Below, in pieces: positions 1 to 6,296 of a stretch of DNA of 22,562 nt. The DNA lies in contig PBDC01000092.1 of assembly GCA_002717185.1 (NCBI GenBank), positions 1 through 22,562 of the forward strand, written 5' to 3'. A program made the translations under genes and the position numbers. Position 1 is the first letter of the stretch. Each line of letters starts with the position of its first letter. The notes under the pieces were generated by a model, which was not told the origin of the DNA, searched no databases, and worked only from the letters and a program-made list of their open reading frames with translations. This DNA is from Rhodospirillaceae bacterium (lineage in GTDB: Bacteria > Pseudomonadota > Alphaproteobacteria > UBA8366 > GCA-2717185).

Positions 1-119
1 TCGACGAACAGATCCGGCATCATCCATCGGCGAATATCGCTGCCGGGCCAGTCAGTGCGCCAGCTCTTGGGGCCATAGCCTTGTGAAAGGAACCAGGCAA
101 GGTGGAACGGCCGCTTCAT
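1..119 (-). CDS. LLM-class flavin-dependent monooxygenase (NtaA/SnaA/DszA type), N-terminal fragment
   Basis: The first 39 codons of a minus-strand gene are visible; the rest lies beyond the left edge. The start ATG (117-119) is preceded by a GAGAGGT ribosome-binding site about seven bases upstream. The N-terminus reads MKRPFHLAWFLSQGYGPKSW and continues through RRWMMPDLFV. These are hallmarks of the bacterial luciferase-fold monooxygenases acting on nitrilotriacetate, pristinamycin IIB and dibenzothiophene sulfone. Members use FMNH2 from a separate flavin reductase and O2 to oxidise organic N- or S-containing substrates in the cytoplasm. The substrate cannot be told from this fragment. Its nearest intact neighbour in the same direction is the alpha/beta hydrolase at 602-1390, separated by a decayed reading frame. 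Confidence 0.8.
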   Translation of the reverse strand, partial: MKRPFHLAWFLSQGYGPKSWRTDWPGSDIRRWMMPDLFV

Positions 120-601
120 GTGCTTGACCTCTCAGTACGAAATGCCCCCACCGAATTCAATGAGGGTTTGCAAGGTGTTTAAGTGGTGGACTTTGTTATT
201 TCAACAAACTGAAGAAGTCTAAGAGATCATCCTCATCACCGAAATTATTCATAGATTGTTTTCGTTGTCGATTCTCGTCTGTCTCCTGATCCATCTTCAG
301 GTATTCTTCTTCACTTTAGCTGGGAACGTCCATCAGACGATGCCAATACGATTGTTCCGATTCATTGGTTTTTGGGAATAGCGGCGTCAGGTTACCGGCA
401 TCGTCGATGGCGCTCTCCCATATCCTCTATTTCCGGATCCTGTCATCAGCAGGCCCGACCAATCTGTTGTTGAAAATCTTTATGACCCCGGTTTTAACAA
501 TTTGGTTTGTTATATCCATCCTGTTTGAATGCATAGACCTGTTACATCAGCTTGGCGTGATAGTCATTGGGCTGGGCTCGCCGTGATCGACGAACAGTTG
601 T
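120..601. other. Gap between monooxygenase start and hydrolase end
   Basis: This 482-base stretch has no intact gene. Plus-strand frames starting at 365 and 567 lack ribosome-binding sites and look non-coding. The minus strand from 549 down to 196 reads like decayed coding sequence and is listed separately. The 75 or so bases just upstream of the monooxygenase start should hold its promoter, but I see no convincing -35/-10 pair. Confidence 0.5.
196..549 (-). pseudogene. Decayed minus-strand reading frame, unidentified
   Basis: One minus-strand frame bounded by stops at 547-549 (TGA) and 196-198 (TAA) reads like protein but is cut by TAG at 427-429 and TAA at 316-318. From 426 downward it gives segments such as RIWESAIDDAGNLTPLFPKT, ESEQSYWHRLMDVPS, then after the TAA a very acidic tail ending NFGDEDDLLDFFSLLK. 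Above about 430 another frame is also protein-like (QVYAFKQDGYNKPNC) with its own stops, suggesting a frameshift. The charged, low-complexity-free composition and the clean acidic C-terminus argue for a former gene. I do not recognise the family. Chance open frames are the alternative. Confidence 0.35.
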
Positions 602-1390
602 TCAGGCGGTGAGAAAAGTACTGATCTCGGCCGCCAGTTCCAGGCCACGTGTCTCTGGCAGCATGTGTCCACCTCCGTCGAGAGCGAGAAGGGTTGCGTC
701 CGGAATTAAACCGGCTAGGTCAGTGCCGAACCAGGCTGGCATCAGCTGATCATCCGCTGCCGTCGCCACCAGCGACGGACAGTTGAGGTTCGAAGCGAGG
801 GGCCGGGCGTCGAAGGCGATGATCGCCTCCAGCCTGGCTTCGATTTGATTGGCATCCTGCGGTGCCGCTTCGAGAGCCAGCTGCTCAAAGTCGGCCGCAT
901 GTTCGCGCCGGTGCATCGGAGGGAACAGAAGGCTGGCGTTGAACCAAGTGTAGCGATAGGGGTCTAGTGCCCTCGCCGCGGCGATGCGCAGGCGCTGCAT
1001 CGTGATTAAATGTCGGTCACCGTGGCTCCAGGGGTTGACCAGGATCAGTCTACTAATGCGGTTAGGCGCGGCGGAGGTTGTGGCGATGCCAATGCCGCAG
1101 CCCGTCGAATGTCCGCAGAGATGCGCCTGGTCGATCTTTAGTGTGTTGAGTAGACCGACGATCTCCGCCGACCGGCCCATCATGGTCATGCCGTCGGACG
1201 TGGTGACTGGGTCACTGCGTCCCGTACCGCGTTGGTCATAGGTGATCACGCGGAACCTTAATGCTAGGGCGTTAAGAAATGGATCGACCCCGACAGGACC
1301 TCCGCTCTGCGGTAGCAGCATGACTAGGGGGGCACCGTTGCCTTGCTCACGGTAGTAGATTTTGCTGCCATCGACATTTGCGAACGGCAT
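602..1390 (-). CDS. RutD-like alpha/beta hydrolase (262 aa)
   Basis: This is a cytoplasmic alpha/beta-hydrolase-fold enzyme of the RutD / 3-oxoadipate enol-lactonase group. The strand after the oxyanion loop reads FRVITYDQRGTGRSDP. The nucleophile elbow is GHSTG with Ser95, the acid is probably Asp213 in ATAADDQLMP, and His242 sits in GGGHM. The cap region (LILVNPWS, Arg/Tyr-rich helix, AIIAFDARPL) resembles RutD, which hydrolyses aminoacrylate in pyrimidine breakdown. The frame is open to 1465, but the ATG at 1388-1390 is chosen because GAAGGAGGT lies five bases upstream and the homologous N-terminus starts there. Its neighbours include a luciferase-type monooxygenase and a nitroreductase, echoing Rut-type chemistry without the rest of the rut operon. 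The substrate is unknown. Confidence 0.85.
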   Translation of the reverse strand: MPFANVDGSKIYYREQGNGAPLVMLLPQSGGPVGVDPFLNALALRFRVITYDQRGTGRSDPVTTSDGMTMMGRSAEIVGLLNTLKIDQAHLCGHSTGCGIGIATTSAAPNRISRLILVNPWSHGDRHLITMQRLRIAAARALDPYRYTWFNASLLFPPMHRREHAADFEQLALEAAPQDANQIEARLEAIIAFDARPLASNLNCPSLVATAADDQLMPAWFGTDLAGLIPDATLLALDGGGHMLPETRGLELAAEISTFLTA

Positions 1391-1779
1391 CTGGACCTCC
1401 TTCGAAAGGGGTAACGCAATAATCGAAATCATTTTATCCGTTCCGGACATTGGCCGGAACTGCATGATAGGAATTTTCGCTTCGTTAAATGAGGGGCCAA
1501 TTCATTTGAAATGGGGTATTTGACATGGAGTCATTTATCGTCACTAGAATTGAATAGCCGAAGTACGATTGCTTGCGCGGGGATTAGGTGGATTGACATT
1601 ATTAGACCGTGGAAGCGTTGGGTGAGACGACCCGCTTGATAGAAGGCGAAGCTGGGTTCGACAACACCGGCGCCCACAGTCGGTCGAAAGCAATCGTTTG
1701 AATTTTCCCTGCCGATAATTGGGATGAATTGGCATTTATGGCATCATGCCGCCAACATGACCTACAGGGAGGGCAAATA
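1391..1779. promoter_or_regulatory. Divergent intergenic region between hydrolase and DUF1330 gene
   Basis: This 389-base region lies between two genes transcribed away from each other, so it should carry both promoters. A TTGACA (1520-1525) and TAGAAT (1545-1550) pair faces the DUF1330 gene, but the spacer is 19 bases and it is 230 bases from the start, so it is only a weak candidate. Short minus-strand open frames (1544-1735 and 1602-1787) have no ribosome-binding sites and no recognisable domains. I see no RNA gene or strong repeat. Confidence 0.35.
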
Positions 1780-2073
1780 ATGGCCAAGGGCTACATGGTG
1801 GTTCATTTGAATGTGACGGATCCGGAGCAGTTCGAGAGATACCGGGAAAAGGTGCCGGCGACGATTGCGAAGTATGGTGGTCGTTATCTGGTCCGCGGTG
1901 GCGCGATGGAGACGATGGAAGGCGACGAACTGCCGCCACGGACTGTCATGCTTGAGTTCGACAGCGTCGAGCAGGCGAAGGCCTGGTACACTTCGCCAGA
2001 ATATCAGGAAATTATTGGATTGCGCCTTGGCGCATCAACAGGGCAGGCTCAAATCGTCGAAGGCATTGATTGA
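1780..2073 (+). CDS. DUF1330 family protein (97 aa)
   Basis: This is a small dimeric alpha+beta-barrel (ferredoxin-like fold) protein of the DUF1330 family. The signature is seen in order: MAKGYMVVHLNVTDPEQF near the N-terminus, then YREKVPATIAKYGGRYLVRGG at 23-43, a P-R-T-V-M-L-E-F strand around residue 58, and a VEQAKAWYTSPEYQEI helix near 70-85. The length matches the family (about 95 aa). The frame is open to 1729, but the ATG at 1780 is chosen because AGGGAGGG lies seven to fourteen bases upstream and the family begins at this point. Members often sit beside degradative oxidoreductases and hydrolases, as here, but no reaction is established. It is predicted to be cytoplasmic, with no signal peptide. 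Confidence 0.88.
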   Translation: MAKGYMVVHLNVTDPEQFERYREKVPATIAKYGGRYLVRGGAMETMEGDELPPRTVMLEFDSVEQAKAWYTSPEYQEIIGLRLGASTGQAQIVEGID

Positions 2074-2407
2074 GCCTGACATCGAAGACCCGCGCGACCT
2101 CGGCCACACGGAAGGCCTCCCGCTTAGTTTTTCCCGGGGGCTCTACCCCGCGTCTGTGGTCTCAGCCCAATGCTTGATTACGTTGCTGCCGATCAAATCG
2201 GCATATCCCTGTGTAAGAAAAATGGGATCTTCGAGCAACGCCTCTTGGGTCTGTTCAAACTGTGACAGGTTACAGCGGCCGAGTGGATGCTGTTTATCCG
2301 AGCACTTTAAATGTCGTTGCTCTCACTCGATCAAAATTGAATGGAATCTATTTTCGTAACTTGGCGTTAACCAATGTGAGCACACCCTTATAGCACCTAG
2401 CCATCAT
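2074..2407. other. Convergent gap between DUF1330 and nitroreductase genes
   Basis: Both flanking genes end here. No hairpin followed by a T-tract is visible for either. The plus-strand extension of a frame that overlaps the DUF1330 gene lacks a start signal and looks spurious. A minus-strand protein-like remnant at 2143-2322 is listed separately. Confidence 0.5.
2143..2322 (-). pseudogene. Short protein-like minus-strand remnant, unidentified
   Basis: Between an in-frame TGA (2323-2325) and TAG (2143-2145) the minus strand encodes 59 residues that look like real protein. They include SQFEQTQEALLEDPIFLTQ and then GYADLIGSNVIKHWAETTDAG at the end. There is no ATG, GTG or TTG start in frame with a ribosome-binding site, so if this was a gene it has lost its 5' part. 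I do not recognise the family. It lies just downstream (same strand) of the nitroreductase, so it could be the tail of a former operon member. A chance open frame remains possible. Confidence 0.25.
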
Positions 2408-3106
2408 CTAAGCCTCATAGACTGTCAATATCTGCCGCAACGCTTTCTTTTGTTTCGCGACGGCGGGTACGGTGGCGTCCTCCGCCGGGTGCCCGGTCGC
2501 AACGATCATCACTGGTTTTTCCGAAGCCGGCCGGTCAAGCATGCTGTTGAGGAAACGCATTGGGTTTGGCGTGTGGGTGAGTGCGACGAGGCCGGCATGG
2601 TGTAGTGCGGCAAGCAGGAAGCCCGTCGCGATGCCGACGCTTTCCGGCACGTAGTAATTTTTGAAAGTTGTGCCGTCGTCGTACTGACCATAGCGCTGGG
2701 CAAATATCACGATCAGCCAGGGTGCGATGTCGAGATGCGGCTTGTCCACACCGGTGCCGATCGGCTCTAGCGCTTTCAGCCATTCATCTCCAGCTCCGCC
2801 GTCATAGAAACGCGCCTCTTCTTCCTCCGCGGCCAGTCGGATTAAATGTTTCTTCTCCTGGTCGGCGATGGCAACGAAATGCCAGGGCTGGTGGTTAGCA
2901 CCGCTAGGCGCGCGTCCGGCGGTGCGCACACAATCCTCGATAATTGGCTGTGGCACAGGATTGTCAGCGAAGTCACGCACACTGTGTCGTTTGCACATGA
3001 ACGCGAAGTAGTCTTTAGCCGCCGCTGCCATAGCGTCGTCGCTCATATTATGCCAGTCGGGCAGGGAAAGAGGTTCGTATCTCAGGTTTCGCTTGGCGAA
3101 CATCAT
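2408..3106 (-). CDS. Nitroreductase-fold flavoprotein, iodotyrosine-deiodinase-like (232 aa)
   Basis: This is an FMN-dependent nitroreductase-superfamily protein that resembles iodotyrosine deiodinase (IYD) more than the ordinary NfsB or RutE branches. It has KRHSVRDF (39-46) for FMN phosphate binding, TAGRAPSGANHQPWHFVA (62-79), the acidic EEEE run at 94-97 followed by Phe100-Tyr101, and Lys122 in DKPHLDIAPW. It continues with FLLAALHHAGLVALTHTP (163-180) and GHPAEDATVP (205-214). IYD uses a Glu-Tyr-Lys lid triad to clamp the zwitterion of halotyrosines; Glu94-97, Tyr101 (or Phe100) and Lys122 lie at the matching places. The frame opens at a TTG at 3163, but ATG 3104-3106 has AGGA five bases upstream. 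The substrate could be a halogenated or nitrated phenol or amino acid; this is inference. Confidence 0.85.
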   Translation of the reverse strand: MMFAKRNLRYEPLSLPDWHNMSDDAMAAAAKDYFAFMCKRHSVRDFADNPVPQPIIEDCVRTAGRAPSGANHQPWHFVAIADQEKKHLIRLAAEEEEARFYDGGAGDEWLKALEPIGTGVDKPHLDIAPWLIVIFAQRYGQYDDGTTFKNYYVPESVGIATGFLLAALHHAGLVALTHTPNPMRFLNSMLDRPASEKPVMIVATGHPAEDATVPAVAKQKKALRQILTVYEA

Positions 3107-3787
3107 CAGGATCCTGCTTTTAAGGTTGTCGGTTGGACGGCTTAATTTCGGTATACCGTTCAAGCTGCATCATCGCTACCTGGCCGCTAATTTGGCGCCT
3201 TCTCGTGCGCGGCCAAATATAATTCTGTACCCGCTTACCAAGTTTGTAACGATTGCAAGTATCGTGGTTTGTCTTCCAAAAAAAATCTACGTGTAGAGCT
3301 GAATTTCTTTCTAGTTGTGGGGTCGAAATTAGGCGGTGTCACTTGATAGCCCGTTTAGTGACATTAGTAGAGGTTTTGGACTCATTTTGTGCGGTCATCA
3401 AAGCAAGCGATTTTCGGCGTCGAGCCACAGACCAAAACCAGCTGTCTGATTTTCTCCCGTTTGATAAAAAAATCTGTCCGCCAACGTTCTGCAGGCCGGC
3501 TTTGGCAAGGTTGATGCCACCGCGAAAGGTTGAGAAAGGGTTTACAAGCACTCTTCCATGAAGGGTATCGACGTTTTCGCTCTTCCCGCTGTTAAATGAT
3601 GACGAGACGGTCAAATTTACTATTCCTTGCTCGACCGGAGAGGTGGTGTCGGATTGGCAGGAAGAGACTGTATGCGTCGAAAACGCCAAATCTCCGTTTG
3701 TCTAGATCATGGTTAGTGGCGTGAGTGACTGCGTGCTAACGTCCCCGCCGCAAAACACTGGAAGGACGTCAACATGGGAGATAGCCG
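3107..3787. promoter_or_regulatory. Long divergent intergenic region (681 bases)
   Basis: The region separates the nitroreductase (minus) from the flavoprotein dehydrogenase (plus), so promoters for both should lie here; none is clear by eye. A stop-free minus-strand frame at 3339-3689 begins only with TTG, has no ribosome-binding site and matches no family I know. An opposing plus frame at 3253-3561 is no better. A short inverted repeat at 3337-3363 lies at one end of that frame. The stretch may be the remains of a small insertion element or non-coding repeat. Confidence 0.4.
3337..3363. repeat. Inverted repeat TGTCACT-N13-AGTGACA
   Basis: The seven-base arms at 3337-3343 and 3357-3363 are perfect inverted copies with a 13-base spacer. 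Immediately before lies GGGGTCGAAATTAGGCG (3319-3335), which superficially looks like the tip of a transposon end. The site could be an operator between divergent genes or a recombination site. No second copy of the whole motif is seen in the window. Confidence 0.4.
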
Positions 3788-5332
3788 ATGAGTGCACATC
3801 CGCGGTTTGTGGAGAGGTTCGATGAAACCGTAGACGTCGTTGTTGTCGGGTACGGGTTCGCCGGCGCTGTTTCCGCTATTTCCGCGCATGATGCGGGCGC
3901 TTCGGTTCTGCTTTTGGAGAAGATGGCTGACCCAGGCGGCATTTCGGTATGTGCTGGTGGTGGATTGCGCCTATCGCACGACAAAAACGACGCCTTTACC
4001 TATCTCAAGGCCACCAATGACGGCACGACGCCGGATGACGTCATACAGGCTTTCGTCGATGAGATGTTTACTCTGGAGGAGTTTCTCGAAGAACTGGTTA
4101 GGGTCAATAACGGCAAGCTTATGCGCGTTGAGCGCTCCGGCAGCTACCCTTTCCCCGGCCACGAGTCCCTTTATTTCATCCAGGTGGAAGAGGTGCCTGG
4201 CTTCGACCGGGAGAAGGGATATCCGCATGCCCGGTCACTCAAATTCGGCACCAATCTTATGAAGGTACTGGAAGATAATGTTAACGTCCGCGATGGCATC
4301 GAAACACGCCTGTCAACGGCGGCTGCTCGGTTGATTACCGGGCCTGATGGCGACGTACACGGCCTGTGGGTAGTCGGATCTGATGGCGAAGACCGGGCGA
4401 TCCGGGCAAACAAGGGTGTGATACTCGCCTGCGGCGGTTTCGAAGCAAACCAGGCGATGCAACGGCAGTACTGGCAGCTCAATCCGGTAATATCGGCTGC
4501 GTTTCGCGGAAATACTGGTGACGGCATCCGAATGGCAACCGATGTGGGAGCCGACCTTTGGCATATGTGGCACTTCCACGGATCCTACGGTTTTCGCCAC
4601 ACAGATCCGGCGTTTCCATTTGCGATCCGCATGAAGCGATTACCTGACTGGGTGCCTGAAGTGCGAGAACCGGATACTGTCATGAGTTATATCCTACTCG
4701 ACCGTAAGGGTAGTCGGTTCATGAACGAATATGAGCCCTATCTACAGGATACTGGTCACCGTCCTCTCGACGCCATGGATCCGGCAACGCAGGAACAGCC
4801 CTACATTCCTTGCTATTGCGTCGTCGATGAGGCTGGGCGCAAGCTCTATCCGTTGGGCGGTGTAGTCTTCAATGATCGCGATGTTGAGCCCTATGAATGG
4901 AGTCAAGACAACCTTAAGGAAGTACAAAATGGTATCTTGACTAAATGTGACACAGTCGCTGACCTTGCCAATGTTATTGGTTGCGATCCAGAGACCTTGC
5001 AAGCCAACCTCGACCGTTGGAACGCAGACTGCGCGGCGGGTCAGGATAGCACCCACAAACGTCCATCCAAGACCATGGCACCGATTAAGGCACCTCCCTT
5101 TTATGTGGGGCAAATCTGGCCCGTCGTCTCCAACACGCAAGGTGGGCCCGTGCACGATACTAAACAACGAATTCTCAACGCCTATGGGGAGCCTATTCCT
5201 CGCCTCTACGAAGCCGGCGAGGTAGGTAGTATTTGGGGTCACCTATATCTGTCCGGCGCGAACCTGTCCGAGTGCTTCATCGGCGGGCGCATCGCCGGCC
5301 GTGATGTGGTGGCGCTACCGGATTGGAGTTAA
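3788..5332 (+). CDS. FAD-dependent oxidoreductase, fumarate reductase flavoprotein-like (514 aa)
   Basis: This is a cytoplasmic flavoprotein of the FAD_binding_2 family, which includes fumarate and urocanate reductases and 3-ketosteroid delta-1-dehydrogenase. The dinucleotide fold is VDVVVVGYGFAGAVSA (GxGxxG at residues 21-26) with Glu44 for ribose and GGISVCAGGGLRLS at 50-63. The C-terminal FAD signature includes GGPVHDTKQRILNAYGEPI, LYEAGEVGSIWG, then NLSECFIGGRIAGRDVV. There is no signal peptide or heme-binding domain, so it is not a periplasmic flavocytochrome c. The length is normal for stand-alone members. ATG 3788 is supported by GGGAG seven bases upstream. It is monocistronic, ending about 100 bases from the convergent transporter operon. 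The substrate is not determined; reduction or desaturation of an alpha,beta-position C-C bond is the family theme. Confidence 0.85.
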   Translation: MSAHPRFVERFDETVDVVVVGYGFAGAVSAISAHDAGASVLLLEKMADPGGISVCAGGGLRLSHDKNDAFTYLKATNDGTTPDDVIQAFVDEMFTLEEFLEELVRVNNGKLMRVERSGSYPFPGHESLYFIQVEEVPGFDREKGYPHARSLKFGTNLMKVLEDNVNVRDGIETRLSTAAARLITGPDGDVHGLWVVGSDGEDRAIRANKGVILACGGFEANQAMQRQYWQLNPVISAAFRGNTGDGIRMATDVGADLWHMWHFHGSYGFRHTDPAFPFAIRMKRLPDWVPEVREPDTVMSYILLDRKGSRFMNEYEPYLQDTGHRPLDAMDPATQEQPYIPCYCVVDEAGRKLYPLGGVVFNDRDVEPYEWSQDNLKEVQNGILTKCDTVADLANVIGCDPETLQANLDRWNADCAAGQDSTHKRPSKTMAPIKAPPFYVGQIWPVVSNTQGGPVHDTKQRILNAYGEPIPRLYEAGEVGSIWGHLYLSGANLSECFIGGRIAGRDVVALPDWS

Positions 5333-5432
5333 CAAACTGGTCATTAAAAATGTCTAAATCTGGATTACCGCGAGGTATCCAAGCCAATCATCGCTGCAAT
5401 ACAAAGTGAGCGTAGGGTGCAAGCGGTGGTTT

Positions 5433-6287
5433 TCATGTTTCCTGTATCCCGCGTAATCGTTCGCCGCGCCGGCGCAATAATTCAACGGAAATTAGAAGCG
5501 CGATCGAGACAAGCACTAGAATCGTCGCAACGGCTAAAATTGTGGGACTTATGTGTTCACGGATGCCTGAGAACATCTGCCAGGGTATAGTGCGCTGTTT
5601 AAAGCTGCCGACGAAGAGCACGACGACGACTTCGTCGAAAGAGGTGATGAACGCGAACAGTGCGCCGGATATCACGCCGGGCAGGATAAGCGGCACAATC
5701 ACCTTGAAGAAAGTTGTTGTTGGCGAAGCGCCTAGACTGGCAGAAGCACGGATCAAACTTTTGTCAAAACCCACAAGGGTCGCGGTCACCGTGATGACGA
5801 CGAAGGGAGTGCCAAGCGCTGCATGCGCCAAAATCACACCAATATGCGTGCCCTGCAGCCCTATGCGCGAATAGAAGAAGAACATGCCTGCCGCGGAGAT
5901 AATAAGCGGCACGATCATCGGCGAGATCAAAATACTCATGACCAGTGTTTTGGCCGGCATCGTTGGACGCGAGAGGCCCAACGCAGCCAGCGTGCCGAGT
6001 GTGGTCGCCAGTAGTGTTGCGAAGAAGGCGATAATTACGCTGTTCCGTACCGCCCCCTGCCAGTTCAGGTTTGAAAAAAAGTCTTCATACCATTTTAGCG
6101 AATAGCCAGCTGGGTCGAGCGCCAGCATCTCTTTCGTGAAAGTGAAGAAGGGCACAGCGTTGAAGCTGAGCGGAATAACAACGACTAGTGGGAAAATTAG
6201 GAAAAAGAAAATCAGTCCGCATAAAATCCTGAAGCCGTAATGCCAAAGCCGTTCAGGCATCGAGATATATGGCGGTAATTGCCCCAA
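5433..6287 (-). CDS. ABC transporter permease, PotC type (284 aa)
   Basis: This is an inner-membrane permease subunit of a polyamine/opine-type ABC importer, last gene of the minus-strand transporter operon. About six hydrophobic segments are visible: CGLIFFFLIFPLVVVIPLSF (23-42), SVIIAFFATLLATTLGTLAAL, LVMSILISPMIVPLIISAAG, IGVILAHAALGTPFVVITV, GVISGALFAFITSFDEVVVV and ILAVATILVLVSIALLISV. The cytoplasmic EAA loop that docks on the ATPase reads RASASLGASPTTTFFKVIVP, followed by LILPG. It starts nine bases after the upstream permease. The longest frame uses a TTG (6285-6287) with an AGG eight bases away; an ATG at 6258-6260 (MPERLW) would give 275 residues and cannot be ruled out. The C-terminal RRRGERLRGI tail is cytoplasmic. 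Confidence 0.9.
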   Translation of the reverse strand: MGQLPPYISMPERLWHYGFRILCGLIFFFLIFPLVVVIPLSFNAVPFFTFTKEMLALDPAGYSLKWYEDFFSNLNWQGAVRNSVIIAFFATLLATTLGTLAALGLSRPTMPAKTLVMSILISPMIVPLIISAAGMFFFYSRIGLQGTHIGVILAHAALGTPFVVITVTATLVGFDKSLIRASASLGASPTTTFFKVIVPLILPGVISGALFAFITSFDEVVVVLFVGSFKQRTIPWQMFSGIREHISPTILAVATILVLVSIALLISVELLRRRGERLRGIQET

Positions 6288-6296
6288 ACTGTCCGC

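Noticed and set aside
588..598. TCGACGAACAG shared with the first bases of the window as a repeat
   Set aside because: It is only eleven bases, and the first copy lies inside the monooxygenase coding sequence; likely chance.
1520..1550. TTGACA and TAGAAT as a sigma-70-type promoter for the DUF1330 gene
   Set aside because: The 19-base spacer and 230-base distance from the gene make it too weak to list as a promoter.
1865..2359. Plus-strand frame of 164 codons overlapping the DUF1330 gene
   Set aside because: It overlaps a clear DUF1330 gene in another frame, has no ribosome-binding site, and its Cys/Ser-rich translation has no family character.
3339..3689. Minus-strand frame of 116 codons in the long divergent gap
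   Set aside because: It starts only with TTG, has no ribosome-binding site and no recognisable domain. Reported as part of an unexplained region, not as a gene.
4742..5242. Minus-strand frame of 166 codons opposite the flavoprotein dehydrogenase
   Set aside because: It is antisense to a gene with complete FAD-binding signatures; composition is that of a mirrored frame.
5333..5432. Terminator in the convergent gap after the flavoprotein dehydrogenase
   Set aside because: The only hairpin seen (GGATTACC-GCG-AGGTATCC) has a bulged seven-base stem and no T-tract.
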